A stretch of DNA of 64,000 nt from the NCBI GenBank assembly GCA_027559495.1, contig JAMXSV010000015.1, positions 806,001 through 870,000 of the forward strand. Reading direction: 5' to 3'. Each line of letters opens with the position of its first letter. The stretch's first letter is position 1. Made by a program: the position numbers and the translations under genes. Positions 11,368-24,602 of the stretch are shown here, piece by piece. This DNA is from Aurifilum marmelostoma. Taxonomy: Eukaryota; Ascomycota; Sordariomycetes; Diaporthales; Cryphonectriaceae. Under the pieces are notes generated by a model. The model saw nothing but the letters and a program-made list of their open reading frames with translations. It ran no database searches and had not been told where the DNA came from.

Positions 11368-14300
11368 TTAAGCGCTGTTTACTAGAGATGTATCGATATG
11401 GTTGCTCTTGCTGGCAACGATCAACCCCAAAGCAGAGATGGACGCCGTCTGCATGATATCAAATATAGTCACGTCAGCCGCAGCCTGAATCGCCAGCATG
11501 TTCCGCAGCTCGACGGCCACAAGGCTGTCCACGCCATACGCCGACAGCGGCTTGGACGGGCTGATGTCGTCCTTGGCCATCATGAAGATGTCCACAAGCT
11601 TGTTGACAATCACCTCCACCACCGCAGCCGCCGCCTCGTCCAGGGCCCCCGCCCCGGCGATCTTGCCAGCCAGGTCCGAGAGCCCGGCCTTGCTGCCGCC
11701 TGCGCCCTTGCCAGACGCATCCTTTTCTCGGAACCGAAGACCGCCGAAGCGGGCATCCCGCGCCAGGAATGGCGCCTCGTCCCAGTGCGACCCGCCGCCC
11801 ACGTTGAGCCCCATGACAAGCAGGGCAGCGTGCGGGTCCAGCAGGGCGGCGCCGAGGGCAGCGAGCACGTCCTCCTCGCTCAGGAGGCTGAAGCCCAGTT
11901 TGAGCAGCCTGTCGGCCATGCTCTTGTCCGTCTGGGCCAGGTAGCCGACGGATTTGACCTGGCCCAGGTCGATGGCCACAGCGGGCAGGCCCTGGGACAC
12001 GCGGTGGCGGGCTAGGGCGTCCTGGAACGACCCGCCCGCAGAGTAGGCGCTCTGGCTGGCATTGCCCGTCTGACCCACGAGGGAGGAGAGCATGACGAAG
12101 AAGTCGAGCGGCTGGGAGAGAGTCTGGGTATGGAGGTGCCAGGTGCCCGCCACCTTGGGCTTTACTCCGGCTGTGTAGTCGTCGAGCGTCATGTTCTCCA
12201 TGATGGAGTCCTGGTAGAAACGTGCTGTTAGTGTATCGATCTATTGCATACATGTTTGAGATCGTGTTTGCAAGATAATACATACCTGAAGAACCATGGC
12301 CGCTTGGATCACACCCCTGATGGGTGGCATCTCCAGCTCTGCTGTGCATGTCTTCACAGCGGCAGCCACCTCTGCCTCGATGGTAATGTCGCAGCTGACG
12401 ACCTCCACCCTGCAGCCGAGCTTCTCCAGCTCGAAGATGAGAGCCGAGCCGCTCCTCCGCGCGTCCTTCCTCCTGGACACGACGGCAATGCTCTTCGCCC
12501 CGTGTGCTACCAGCCAGTGGCACACCGAGCGCCCGATGCCGCCCAGACCGCCCACAACCAGGTACGTGCCGTCGCTACGGACCCTGACCTGTCTCTTCTG
12601 CGGCAGGACAGGGATCAGCTCGTCGGGCTTCATGGAGATGACAATCTTGCCCATGTGCTTGCCGGCCTGCATCAGCCGATAGGTCCGCGCTAGCTCGGAG
12701 ACGGGGAACACGGTGATGGGCTCGACAGGGACGATGACCTTCTCGTGAGCTAGGCGGATGACCTCCTTGAACACCTCGTGGTTCTCGGCCTTCTTCCCCT
12801 CGCTGAATGCCAGGAGCTCGACCGAGGAGAAAGTGGCAACGCGCGTGAAGGCATGCATGGACAGCTGCGAGTCGAGCTCAAAGTCCCGCTTGCCGATCTC
12901 GACGAAGCGGCCGAAGGGGGCCAGGCAGTTGAAGCTCTCCTGCAGCAGAAGCCCCGCCAGGGAGTTGAGCACGACGTCCACGCCGCGGCCCTTGGTGGCC
13001 CTCAGCACGTCCGCTTTGAACGACGTGTCTCTGCTGTTGAAGATGCGGTCGGGCGCGATGCCGTAGTGGCTCATGATAAACTCGCGCTTGGCCGGCGTGC
13101 CGACCGTTACGTAGATATCCGCCCCGATATCCTTGGCCAGCACGAGCGCGGCCTGGCCAAACGCACCCGTCGCGGCATGGATCAGGATCGTCTCGCCCCT
13201 CTTCAGCCGCGCCTGCAGGTACACCGAGACATACGCCGTGCAGTACGACACGGGCATGCTGGCGGCCACCTCGAAGCTCATGTCGTCCGGGATGTGCACG
13301 ACGCTCGTCCAGTGCACGCGCACCAGGTTGCCGTAGTGGCCCCGCAGGAGCATGGCCACGCGGTCGCCAGGCTGGAAGCCCTTGACGGCAGACCCCACGC
13401 GCGTGATGTGGCCTGCGCACTCGAAGCCCATGATGTCGCTCTGCAGCTGGCCCATGGCGACCATGACGTCGCGGAAGTTGAGACCAAAGGCGCGTGGGGC
13501 GACCTCGATGGACTCGGGATCCAGCTCTGTGCCTGCGTCGGGGTCGTCGTCCCACACGAGCGTGTCCAGCAGGCCTGGGGTCTGGACAAAGAGACGCAGT
13601 GGCCGGCCGGGCTGCTCGAGTGGCTTCAGCTCGGGCGTGGGGACATCATTTGCATCTGGGAACAGGGCCTTGTTCAGGACCGTGTCCTTGCGGTACCGCA
13701 GGATGGACACCACGCCTGCGCGCTCGGCAAACTCAAAGTCGATGGTGTTGTTGGCGCCGACGCCGGCACCACTACCACCCGTGGTGACAGAATCGTCAAA
13801 AGTCTTGCCAAAGACCTCGGCGATGGTGCTGGCAGACCCTGTGCTCCAGAGGGCCGACTTTGGGTCCAGGTCCAGCGACACAAGGCGCTTGCCGCCGTAC
13901 TCGTTCCGCAGAGACCGCAGGAAGCCGATGCTGAGACCGAGATGGGGATCGGAGCAGTCCATGGTGCCGCCTCGGGTCACCCAGAGCACACCCTTGGACT
14001 GCGTGCAGATGGAACGAATAGCTCGGAAGTGCGTCTCGCCGAGGGTGGGAAGGATGGGACCCGCAATCTCGGCGAGGAACAGGAACGTCTTTGCACCGTC
14101 GCCCTGCACATCTGCGATGGACTCGACATCCGGCTCAACACCAGTGAGATCGCGAATCGAGGCTTTGAGAGTCTGTACCCACTGGGTATACAACACGCTC
14201 TTGTTGATCGTGGGGGTGACTATGACGACGTTGGATGCTAGTTTGGGTGTAGTTGTGACCGTCGTGCTGGTCATGATGGTGCTGAGGCTGTAAAGTGCCT

Positions 14301-17300
14301 CGTCTTCAGCATCACGCACTTCAAAGTCCACGCCAGTGAAGCCCGCATTGCGAAGCACGCTATCCCACAGGCTGACGGTCAGAGAGGGATTGGCCTTCCG
14401 GTCTTCTTCCTCACTGGACCACCATTCGGGCAGCAGGCTGAACACGAAGGGTACATCGGTCTGGTCCTGCGTCGGCTCCACAAATACTAGCCTCCCAGCA
14501 CCATTGGACTTCAACAGCTTCCGCACGTGAGCCATGGTGCGCTCTATAGATCTGGTGCTGGAGAGGACCCGGCTCGCGATGATCAGGTCGTAGGTGCCCT
14601 CCTTGAAGTCCTGCTTGGTCGGATCCTGCTCGATGTCGAGCTTCTTATACGAGACAAGGCTGCTCCAGGACTTGAATTTCTCCTTGGCCTCTGAAAAATA
14701 CTCAGAGGATACATCTGTGTACTCGTACACTGCAGCCCTGGGATTGTCTGTCCCGAGAGCCTCTAGGATGGCCGCGGTAGCAGCACCTGAACCAGCACCA
14801 ATCTCGAGGATGCGGGCTCGAGGGTTCTTGTGTACAACATGGGAGACCAGCGCGGCGGCTTGGGCAGTGGAGCGCTTCACCTTTAGCCCATCCTGGTAAT
14901 AGCGTGCGAGCAAGTCCTCGTTGTCCAGTATGCCTGATAGTGATACTGACTTGTCGCCACCCATCATGATGGCTCCGAGCTGCGGTCCCACCTGTGTGAC
15001 TAGCTCACCATTGACACTGGCCGAGCGAACCCTGGCCTCCAGCTCGTCAATACCCGCTTCGAAGCGTGAAGAGACCCAGTCGATACTATTAGGGGCCAGC
15101 TTGTTGTGGGCAGCTGCCAGGAACGTCTTCTTCATCCACGCGTAGTATTTGGCAAAGTGTGGCTCGAGTCTCTCAATCGGCGTCGTGATCTGCCCGATGG
15201 CCTTGATGATGTAGTAGATGATCAGGTGTCGTAGCTCCACCAGGGCCTCGCTCTCTGTGGGATCCATGGGCCGGCTCAGCTCGGTCTGCAGCGCTTCCGG
15301 CTTGAGCAAGGTGATGTCTGGACCCCAAACCGGAGTGATGAACTTCTCCCTGTCCGAGTCGTTGTTGTCCGTCTGTTGGACGTTACCAATGGACTGACAC
15401 AGGAAGCCGTTCACAGTCAGCACGGGTGCATCGTCACTGCCAACGGCGTTGGTAACGGTGATGTTTGTCTCAAAGCTCTGCCTGTTGGCGTGAGTGAGCG
15501 TCGTGAGGGCACTAAAATCATGCCCAGGCGTGCTGGGAATATCATGTGTCACCCAGATATGCTTGATGGACCGCGGAATCTGTGCTGTCTCCTGAGCGCG
15601 GGAGCCAGCCCCGTCCAGCGCTGTATACGCCGCCTGGAAGATGGTATCCAGCGTTGTCGGGTGGATGACATGGGCGTGCTGCTCCTTGTACGGCATGACG
15701 GCAGCCGTGTCGGCCACAGAAAAGCCCGAGACGGACTCCTTCTGGCGGGCGCGAACGCTCTTCAGGTTCTGAAAGATGGGCCCGTGATTGATACCGGCTG
15801 CTCGCAGGCCCGTGTAGATGTCCTTGGGGTCAATGCGGATGCGATAATAGTCCGAGTCGCGCATCTGCGTGCTGTTCTCTGCCGCAAGCTGGCGCGAGGC
15901 CTGGAGATCGACCTTGATCTGACCCCTGCAGTGCTCAGACCAGACATTTTCAGCAGTGACAGAGCAGATCCGAAACTCTTGCCAGCCAATGGCCGAGATG
16001 TTCTTGGGATCACTTGGGCGTAGTGTCAGCTGCACCTCGACGCCCTCAGCCGTGTCTGGGACCACAAGAGCCGACTGGATGTCGATGTTGCGGAGCTGGT
16101 AGCCCTTGATATCCTGCTGGTCGCCATCGTGATGTTGTTTCTGGTGTTGTGCACATGCCCCTTCGATGGCCATGCAGAGATAGCCCGCCCCAGGATACAC
16201 AAAGTTGGCCTGGATGATGTGCTCGCGCACCCACGGCAGATCAGAGACGCGAATGACGTTACGCCACGACGGGTTGAGTGGGCTCGAGTCCAAGGCACTC
16301 GATCCCAGGAGATCGTGAGGGACATCACCGCGCTCGCGGAAGGACTTGTTGACGCGCGCCTCTGACCAGTGTTTGACGGTGTGGTTCCACGGGTAGGTGG
16401 GAAGATCGGTCAGAAGACGCACATTGCGGCCTCGAGGGAAGTTGACGGCCTCCATGTTCACTGGGTAGCCCATGCGAACCAGGTCGGCGACGAGGGCGTG
16501 CATGGTAGCCACGGCATTGTTCTTGCGGATCAGACAGGTATGGTACGACACCTTTTTGTTGCCGTCCCCAGCTGCAAACTCAGGCAACATGTCCACGATA
16601 TTGTTGATAGGCACAGACAGAGCGCCGTGCGGGCCAACCTCGACCACAGCATCGACGAGGGCCGTGGTGCCGTCCTCTTCAAAGCACATGTTGCGAAAAG
16701 CCTCGATAAACTGCACGGGACTGACCAGGCTGTCAACCCAGTGCTGTGGCCTTCCCAGGTCCGCAAATGAGCTCATGCGCTTCCCCGTAGTCGGCGACGA
16801 GAACACAACGTCATCCAGGCTGCCATCGAGGGGTTTCATGTATTTTTCAAGGTACTGGCGGTAGGGCTTGGCAATGACCTGGACGTGGTGTGAGTGCCAG
16901 GCAGCATCGACCTTCAGCCGACGCGCAAAGATGTTCTCGGCCTTGAGCATCTCTTCGAGCTCAATCAGGCCCGTCACGTCGCCGGAGATGGTGGTGCTCA
17001 CGGGGCTGTTCAGGCAGGCTATCACCACCCGCCCGGCTGTGACGCGCGCCAGGTACTTCTCCGACTCTTGGGCGCTTATTCCGACAGCCATCATGCCGCC
17101 CTTGGACGGCCCGTCCACGAATTTAGTCAGGGCGCCGGCCAGCTCGCCGCGCGACAGCACGATCGCCATGGTTGAGTGCAGGCTGATGGCGCCCACCGCA
17201 CACGCAGCTGCGATCTCACCGCTCGAGTGGCTCGTCACGGCACTGGGCGAGATGCCCCAGCTGAGCAGCAGACGCATCAGCGCAACCTGCAGCGCCACGC

Positions 17301-19538
17301 ATAGAGGGGTGCTGAGCTCGGTGTCGTTGACACGGCTGGTGGCCTCGTCTCGCATCAGCTCGCCTAGCAGCGACCACTTAGCGCCCAGCTCCTTCAGGTA
17401 TCCCTCAGCCTCGAGGATGGTGTCTCTGAATACTGGATAGGCCTCGACAAGCTCACGGCCCATGGCGAACCACTGGGCGCCCTGGCCTGTGAAGACGAAC
17501 CCAAGACGTGGCGCTGTCTGTTCTCTCCGGCCCGGCTTCATTCTTGGTGTTGCGAGGGCTTTGGACAGATCGGCTAGGTTTTGTACTGATGCTGCGGCGA
17601 GCCAGGAAAAAAGCGAGCGGCGCTGGGAGAGGGTGTAGGCCAGACGAGCAAAAAGAATAGAATCTTTCTCTGGGTTACCAGTGGACTTTGATGAAACATA
17701 CTCGGCGAGGTTAGATATCATGGCCTGACATGCCTGCTCATCTTTGGCCGAGAGCATGATAATACGCGCATTGTCCGAGGCTGCCGGCTGCTTGGATTGT
17801 GCACCCACCCCATTCGTACCATTGGTGAATCCGTTCGTGTGACCATTTGTGTGTACACTTGTAGTGGCGGTACCATTACCATTGGATATTCCGTTGCTGG
17901 TGCCGTTGGCACCTGTATAGTTGTGGACGCCGTTGGACGTTGCAGGGGTGTGGTGGCTGTTGGTCAGGCGTGACTTGAGAAAAGAGTCGTAACTCTCCAT
18001 GATAACGTGTGCGTTTGTCCCTCCGTAGCCAAAATTGTTGATAGATGCCCGCTGGTAGCCCGAGTTTTCAGGCCAAGCTTCTAGACTGCGCGGCACATCT
18101 AGATGGAGGGCGTCAAGATCAATCTTGTCACTGGGCTTCTCGAACCCAGCGATGGGCGGGATCAGCCCCTTCTCGAGCATCAGGGTTGCCTTGATGATAC
18201 TCGCGAGCCCACTCGCCGTCTCTGTGTGGCCGACATTTGTCTTGACCGATCCGAGCCGCACGGGCTGGCCCCCATGCTGCCGCCGATCCTTGAATGCCGA
18301 CGAGATAGCTCGCGCCTCAATCGGGTCGCCAGTCGTCGTGCCCGTGCCGTGTGCCTCAAAGTAGTCTGTGTGGGCTGGATCGAGGCGGGCCTTCTTGTAG
18401 CAGGCACGTATCAGCTGCTCCTGCGCTGCCTGGCTGGGTGTGGTGATGGTCTCGGTCTTTCCGTCCTGGTTCACACCGGAGGCGCGAATGATAGCACGAA
18501 TAGGATCACCGTCACGGATCGCATCGTCTAGCCGCTTGATGACCACCGTGGCACTGCCTTCTCCGCGGCCGTAGCCCTCTGCGCGGCTGTCAAAGGCAAA
18601 ACTGCGCCCCGTGCGGCCCAGAAAGCCCACGCTGGACATGATCTCAAAGTTGTCCGGGTTGAGCAGCACGTTGGCGCCCCCCACGACGGACATGTCGGAT
18701 TCACCTGTGCGCAGGGACTGGCACGCCTGGTGTAGGGCCGTCAGGGTAGTCGAGCAGCCTGTGTCGAGCGTGATGCTGGCGCCTCGCAAGTCGTAGAAGT
18801 GCGAGATGCGGTTCGACGCCATGGCAGCGCCCACGCCGAGTAGTAGGAACCGGGGCAGAGTTTCTGGATCTCGGGCGTGTGCGTCGCTGTAGTCTCTAAA
18901 AAAGGAGCCTGCAAACACTGACGTGTTGGATCCGGCGACATCCTGTATTGTGATGCCGGCTATTCATTGAGACGTAGAGCTTAGAGTTAACGTTTTGTTT
19001 GCGTGATAATAAAGGGGTGCAGTTCGTGTGCCCTCTCGGACCAACAAATTTTGACATACCATTCTCTAACGCCTCATACGTAGACTCCAGCTGCAGTCTG
19101 AATTGTGGGTCAAGGACCTGTTCAATTGCTTCCAGTCAGAATGGCGACTGGATCATGCAATTACCGTATCTTTCTTGTATAGGATTGCACACCTTGGCAG
19201 CCTCTGCGGTGAGGTTAAAAAATCCAGCATCAAATGCGGCTATATCGTCGTCCAGAAAATGTCCTCCGATAACGTTTGCCTGCATATGTCAGTTTGTGGA
19301 ACAGCCAAGCTACACACAAGAAGATAGCATCTTGTTTCCTATACAGAACTATACATACCGTGTTGAGCTTCTGGGGGTTCGGGTGGGAGACACCATCGAC
19401 GTTGAAACGCGAGGCAGGAATCTCGCTCCATGCCGTCCGGCCGTCGGCACAGAGCTGCCACAGGTCCTCGGGGTCTTTGACACCTCCAGCGAAGCGACAG
19501 CTCATGCCAATGACGGCAATTGGTACGTTTGCGTCCAT
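11368..19538 (-). CDS. Highly reducing polyketide synthase (HR-PKS)
   Basis: Five exons inferred: 19538-19359, 19279-19193, 19117-19060, 18959-12286, 12210-11368; joined product 2613 residues, frame and phase consistent throughout. Domain order KS-AT-DH-CMeT-ER-KR-ACP, no thioesterase. KS: Cys in DTGCSTT (about 177), His in EAHGTG (312) and NVGHTE (353). AT: SHSSGE, Ser about 687. DH: catalytic His about 1022 (WVREH), Asp about 1213 (HPTTLDTIFQ). CMeT: SAM loop LEIGAGSG near 1495, apparently intact. ER: HAATGAFGQAA nucleotide motif. KR: VVGGLGGIG and SSL...YSAGG. ACP: GVDSL, Ser about 2562. An Asn-Gly-rich linker joins KS and AT. All domains look functional, so a reduced, alpha-methylated chain is expected. 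Lacking a release domain, it must hand its chain to the NR-PKS SAT domain or to the cluster acyltransferase, as in azaphilone pathways. Shares a 1.2-kb divergent promoter with the EthD gene. Confidence 0.95.
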
Positions 19539-20744
19539 GATGATCGGTGATAGTGGTGCTCTCGTAGATGAAGAAGACGAGGATGAGACAGACAATTGAG
19601 AGGGGGCAAAAGCTGATCCACGTTGAGGATGAAGACAGATTTCCAGTGCACGCTGAGCCCCAGGTGAATGAGGAGACAAGTTCGTCAGGCTTCTTCACAT
19701 TGCGCTGCCTCAGAAGACCAAGAGAGCCCTCTCTTTGATGGCCGAGACTGTCGAAATGACCTTCATCTTGAGAAGTAATAGGAATCACATCGTGTGAGAC
19801 ATTGGCCTCGAGCTCAGCCTAGTGCTATCAACAGCGTCTCGTCGTCCGTACGGAAAGTCCATTGGTCTGACATGATGCGCTGCCTTGTGGACGAGGCTTG
19901 CGGCGTACTGGCCAGCCGGGCCATCCAGTCGTCCACCCGAGTCCGGATCGGAGCCATAATTTCGTGTCGCCACGTAGGATCTGGGTGCAGCGCAGAGAGG
20001 CTGGGCGGCTCTTGCAGACCTTTCCCGTCAGCATTGTTCTCTCAATTAGTCCGGGGTATCGTTAAATGCTGAGAAACTTGTTGAAGACAGATTTTGTTCG
20101 GAATAGTGGAGCAATCTGGATGCATTTCTTTACAGTTGAATTGTCGGACTTTCTGTTCGATGAGGACGGACAAACTCCAGTGCATCATCGCGTTGGCCCC
20201 GTCGCTTCGCGCCACACGGTTGATGACAGACTGCTTAGACCCGTTAAGTCCATAATTTTTCGCTCCCGGGAGTAGCACAGCCTTGCGACGCGCACAGCCT
20301 TGACAAATTCGAAGGTGCTGGTGCCCTGTTGAGGCGAGACTGTGTCGTGCTTTAGTGCTTCAAGATTCAATTCCCCCGCTTGTTGTTTCCGCCGCACTCA
20401 ACCCTAACCCTGGGGGTCCAGTTGTCCAAGTATGTCACAGCAAATGACTGAAGCAACCTAAACGCGGAATATCTGCCATCAATCGGAGTTTCTGTTCATT
20501 TTGCTGTGAAATACTGACCACTCTCTTTAACCCTAGCCACGCTCCACACAATCCTAGCTAACTAGATGCAAGTCAGTATATTAAATAAGACCTCTTTATT
20601 TCACACTCTTGAGCAATGGACCGTGTTTCTGCAAAAGCCTTCTTCACTATTATTTGATTTCGCCCATAGGGAGCATCTTAGAAGATAATCAAAGTAAGTG
20701 AGTATACCACGATTGTTGTGATATCCAAATTGACAGGTTCTCAG
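19539..20744. promoter_or_regulatory. Divergent promoter region, HR-PKS / EthD gene
   Basis: 1.2 kb between two diverging starts. It contains AATCGGAGTT at 20481-20490 and ATCGGAGCC at 19947-19955, members of the motif recurring in other cluster promoters. AGTATATTAAATAAG at 20575-20589 is a TATA-like stretch 160 bp upstream of the EthD ATG. TTAGTCCGGGG at about 20047-20057 recurs at about 21456 downstream of EthD. No further gene seen. Confidence 0.55.
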
Positions 20745-21122
20745 ATGACTTATATCGGTCTCGTCCACCTTCATCGCAAGCCGGAAGCCAGCCCCAAGGC
20801 CTTCCAGGAGTATTTCGAGCAAAACGAGATCCCGATATTGAAGGCCATCGGCGGAGAGCATTTTCCCATCTCACACAAGCGCATATACCTGAAGCGCTCT
20901 GAGGAGGGCAACAGGGACCTCGAGATGCACAGCGGCAAGCAGGAAGACTTTCCCTATGACGCTATCGTGCTCATGGAGTTCGAGTCCAAGGAGCATGCCA
21001 CCAAGTTCCTCAGCATGACGCACGAGCCTGAGCACCTCAAGACTTTCGACCACCCTCTCATGCCTGACAGGACCAAGTCTGTGTCTGTCATTGTGGATAG
21101 GATCTACGAAACCAATCGATGA
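20745..21122 (+). CDS. EthD-domain protein (dimeric alpha/beta barrel)
   Basis: Intronless, 125 residues from the ATG at 20745 (MTYIGLVHLHRKPEASPK). The open frame extends upstream to a GTG, but the family's usual start is the ATG. The pattern fits the EthD/dimeric alpha-beta barrel family: an opening beta strand with HRKPEASPKAFQEYFEQ, a central ISHKRIYLKR, YDAIVLMEFESKEHATKFL, and a terminal DRTKSVSVIVDRIYE. Such small proteins in fungal polyketide clusters act as dehydratases, cyclases, decarboxylases or stability factors on reactive aromatic intermediates; which applies cannot be told. It diverges from the HR-PKS across a shared promoter, so co-regulation is likely. Family call is confident, function is open. 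Confidence 0.8.
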   Translation: MTYIGLVHLHRKPEASPKAFQEYFEQNEIPILKAIGGEHFPISHKRIYLKRSEEGNRDLEMHSGKQEDFPYDAIVLMEFESKEHATKFLSMTHEPEHLKTFDHPLMPDRTKSVSVIVDRIYETNR

Positions 21123-24100
21123 GGTCCGGCGGAGTAGACCATGAAGGTCGTGGACCAGGATGGCGCAAGGCGGTGTGTTTCCTACAATCTTGTTCAATGG
21201 TGGGGGAGCATGGATTGTCGAAAAGCATGTATTCACAAAGCGCAGTCTTTCGAGATTCCTTTTACCACGGTATAGTAACTGGGGAAAGGAATATATATAT
21301 TTATGAAGAGATGGAGACGCTGTCAAGTCTGAAATGGTCCACTGAAAGTCCGAAAGTATGTTCGGATATACCCACTCGCACTTGTGCTTGACGAACAGTG
21401 TAGTCAAGCATACGTGATATGTGTGAATGCACCGAGCATACCGCGGCCTCTCCTTTTAGTCCGGGGCATGTATAAATATTATATAAGGCCGCATTAATTT
21501 TAGCCTACATAGGGATGCCCGCACTTTCATTGTTCGTCTAGCCTGGGGCAAACGGTATCGCGTCTACCACTTCACGCGCAGAGTATTGAGTTGCTGGAGT
21601 ATAAGTCCAATCGTGATTGATAGAGAGTAGCGAGAAGTAGCCACTGATTTCATACATGAACAAGGAACGAACGGGAATCTCTAAAGCTCCTTGTAATCAA
21701 TTAATTTTTGGAGCCAATCTACACGGAATGATGCATCAGAATAGCTCAGGTTGAGAGTCACAGAATCTTGATGTCTGCATTCTGTGCACCATTGAACTAG
21801 ATTATGTGTTTAGATATTTGATTTATTGTAGGATGAGAACGTTGGACGCCTTGCGAATACGCGTGGCGGATTGGAAAAAAAAGAAATAGATTCAGCACTG
21901 AGGCTCGCACCAAGATCTTCTTACTGATGGTTGATGGAGAACAAATGAGGCTGTTGTAATCCGGAGTGAGCTGCTCTCTCTTCATCAATATTTGAATTTG
22001 AACATGACAAGTAATCCATGAGCCCAGAACTTGGAGACTTGTATGCTTGTAATGTTCCTGCGGACAATTGTAGTACTAGACACTTGTGGCAATATGCACG
22101 TCTCTGGTATTTTGATTATTCAGCCACCAAGGACTCCCGCCTCGTAGCATACCTGAACGGTCACAAATCGTGCAGGCTTGTCCCTGAAATCAGCCAGCCT
22201 CTTCGACTCTGAAGTATGCCCTGAGATGCGGGTGGCACTTAATTATGGCTACCCTAGGGTAGGGCAACCATCATCTGCTCTTGACGTGCGGGCGGCTGGT
22301 GGCTTTGTTCCCCTCCGCCTTCGAGACTGAGCTTTGACGGGATCAGAAAATTGCAGGGACTAGCTTCGTGGAATCAACCCCATTATGGATGACTCCTCCC
22401 ACAGCTTGCATTCAAATGAGGTTTGGTTGCTATGTGGCTTTGGATGTAAGAAAATCATGATGCGGAGCGGTAATCACCCGAAGTACCCCCAATTTGGGTG
22501 CTCTTCCACAGACAGTGATCATTGCACAATGTTGACCAGCACTTCGATGTCGAAAGCGTGTTTGTAGTGCGACGCGCAGCTCTCAGCTGCGGGATTGCTG
22601 GCGAGACCCGCGCACCCATCACACTACGAGTACCAGATTTGTTCCAGCCACGTTCATCATGCCAATCGCAAAAGGCCGAGGACAACCTGGCTGACTCCAT
22701 CTGGCTGACACGAGACATGCATACGGTCAAGCCAAATCAGCGGCGCCAAGCCGCAGGACCGACCGGCTTCAACGACGCAAGCTACTCCTTCAGGATAGAG
22801 CGTTGTCTGAAGGGATGGACGACCCATGGGTGTGCAAGTGGTTAAGTGAAGGACTTATACTGGATTGGGCCGTCACTTCGCCCTCCTTACCTTACGAAAC
22901 GTGGGTCCGACCCCCCGCCATTCTGAAAGAGCCATATGCGCACTGGGTCCGAGGGCCATAGTCTAAAAGCGTGACCGCTACATAAATGTGGCGTGGATGC
23001 ATATTCCTACAATGTGAGTAACATGCAGTCAGCAACCATCTCAAAAGTTCCCTGCGAAAAAGAAATCCTTTGTGTCAGGAGAGTCCGTCGAACCCGGGAT
23101 GGGCGGGCGGGCGGCTCCTAGGTTCAGGAACCTAGTCAAGCAGTTCCGGTCTGCGTCTTGACTATGCAGATAGACAAACAAAACAAATATTCAGCTACAA
23201 AGTTAGCGTGGTGACGGTGACAGTGTTGTTGTCCAGGCCTCTTTGGCAATGAGGATCGAGCTCACGCAAACGGTCAGCCTCCGCGATCCCACGGAGGTTA
23301 GAAGGTGACGAGAGGGTATATGTCGAGCCTAGCAAATGCATTGTACATATCAGGGAGGGATCGACAATCGTGATCAGAGCCATAAGTATGTATAATATAC
23401 GGTTCTGCACTGTCCAGCCGCCGCGAAACACTTGAAGAGCCCCACGCAAGACCGTCCGGTACCCTATTTGCTGATTAATTGACTCATAGTGGATTGTTGT
23501 CAAGGTGCATAGAAAGAAGCCGAGATTCCGAGTGAAGTTTGAATCTGACGGGGCATGCAATTTGCTGACTCTGCATTCCGGAGAGAGGGGGCCAACACTG
23601 TCTGTGACGCATATTCTAGCAGGGACGTTGAAATTCCAATCTCTTCTGGAATCACCTCTACGTTCTCCGGAAATGTACTGGCTCTAAACAGAAACAAATG
23701 GCTGAAAAAGATGCGGTTATAGATGCCCTAGAGTATGTTTGCGGATCATAGAAAGAGCTCGAGATATAATATATTCTGTGCTTGATAGTTGAGCAGGGGC
23801 GCAAATAGTGCCTAGTACTTGGGTGCGCGAAAAATACGCTGACCAGAGGCGAGACGGCTGTAACGTATTTTACGCCTTGCTAACCCAGGCCCTCTTGATG
23901 ATCCCGTATAGATTGCTGATTGGTTGAGGTGTGACGCCACGGTTATCAGCCGTCTCCCGCCTATGGGATCAACCACAGCGAGCGACTAACCATGTTTCGT
24001 TCGGGGCGGGGACCAAATACCACCCGTTGATGTTGTCGTCAAATTGGCTTGTTGCAAAATAGCAGGGGTTATACGAAAGAGGGCAGCTACATGCGATTTT

Positions 24101-24602
24101 AGACTGAGTGTCTCAGCCGGTTTTCCACCAAGAATGAAAGCCACGGAGCTTCTATTGGGCCGTTCAACTGCACCAGATAGACGAACCCCCTTTGTTCGCG
24201 CACCGTCTCACGTAGATCGCTTCGACCCATCAGCGTGACTTGAGGAGATGATTGACGTAGATCTCAAGGCCAGCGCAGATACTTGAGGGCTCATCAGCTT
24301 CGTTACAGCCTTATCTAGAAGGAATGCCATCTCATTTGCGTCCTAGACTGGATTTGTTCTTGCTGCAGCACCCGCCTTTGCAGTCTATTCCCGTACGCTG
24401 GAAACCACTGTGAGGCATCACTTCTCTCGACTTCTTCAATCATCGGCTTCTACTATATGATGATAGTTCTTGCTCATCATCCATAGTCTCCCCGTAGCTT
24501 CACTTGGACCGACCAACAATCCTTACCACACCACGGCTGGCCGCAATCAGACAGCTACCTCTGACCACTGCTCGCCAAAGACCTTACGGAATCCCGAACA
24601 AG
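21123..24602. other. 3.5-kb gene-poor stretch inside the cluster
   Basis: No gene can be supported. Several short frames (22018-22212, 22385-22845, 23195-23560) have no recognisable family or credible splicing. The composition is more AT-rich and uneven than neighbouring genes. A perfect 12-bp palindrome TACCCTAGGGTA lies at 22250-22261. The final part is the MFS promoter. It may contain a decayed gene or element, but nothing identifiable remains. Confidence 0.45.

Noticed and set aside
12244..14293. Long open frames on the + strand opposite the HR-PKS (up to 487 codons)
   Set aside because: Antisense shadows of the GC-rich PKS exon; composition is Arg/Gly/Ala-rich with no domain and no independent start context.
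20047..21466. Repeated TTAGTCCGGGG at about 20047 and 21456
   Set aside because: Two copies of an 11-mer only; one lies downstream of the EthD gene rather than in an obvious promoter. Chance is not excluded.
23080..23100. tRNA-like T-loop sequence (GTCGAACCCGGG)
   Set aside because: No matching acceptor stem, D-loop or anticodon arm could be assembled around it.
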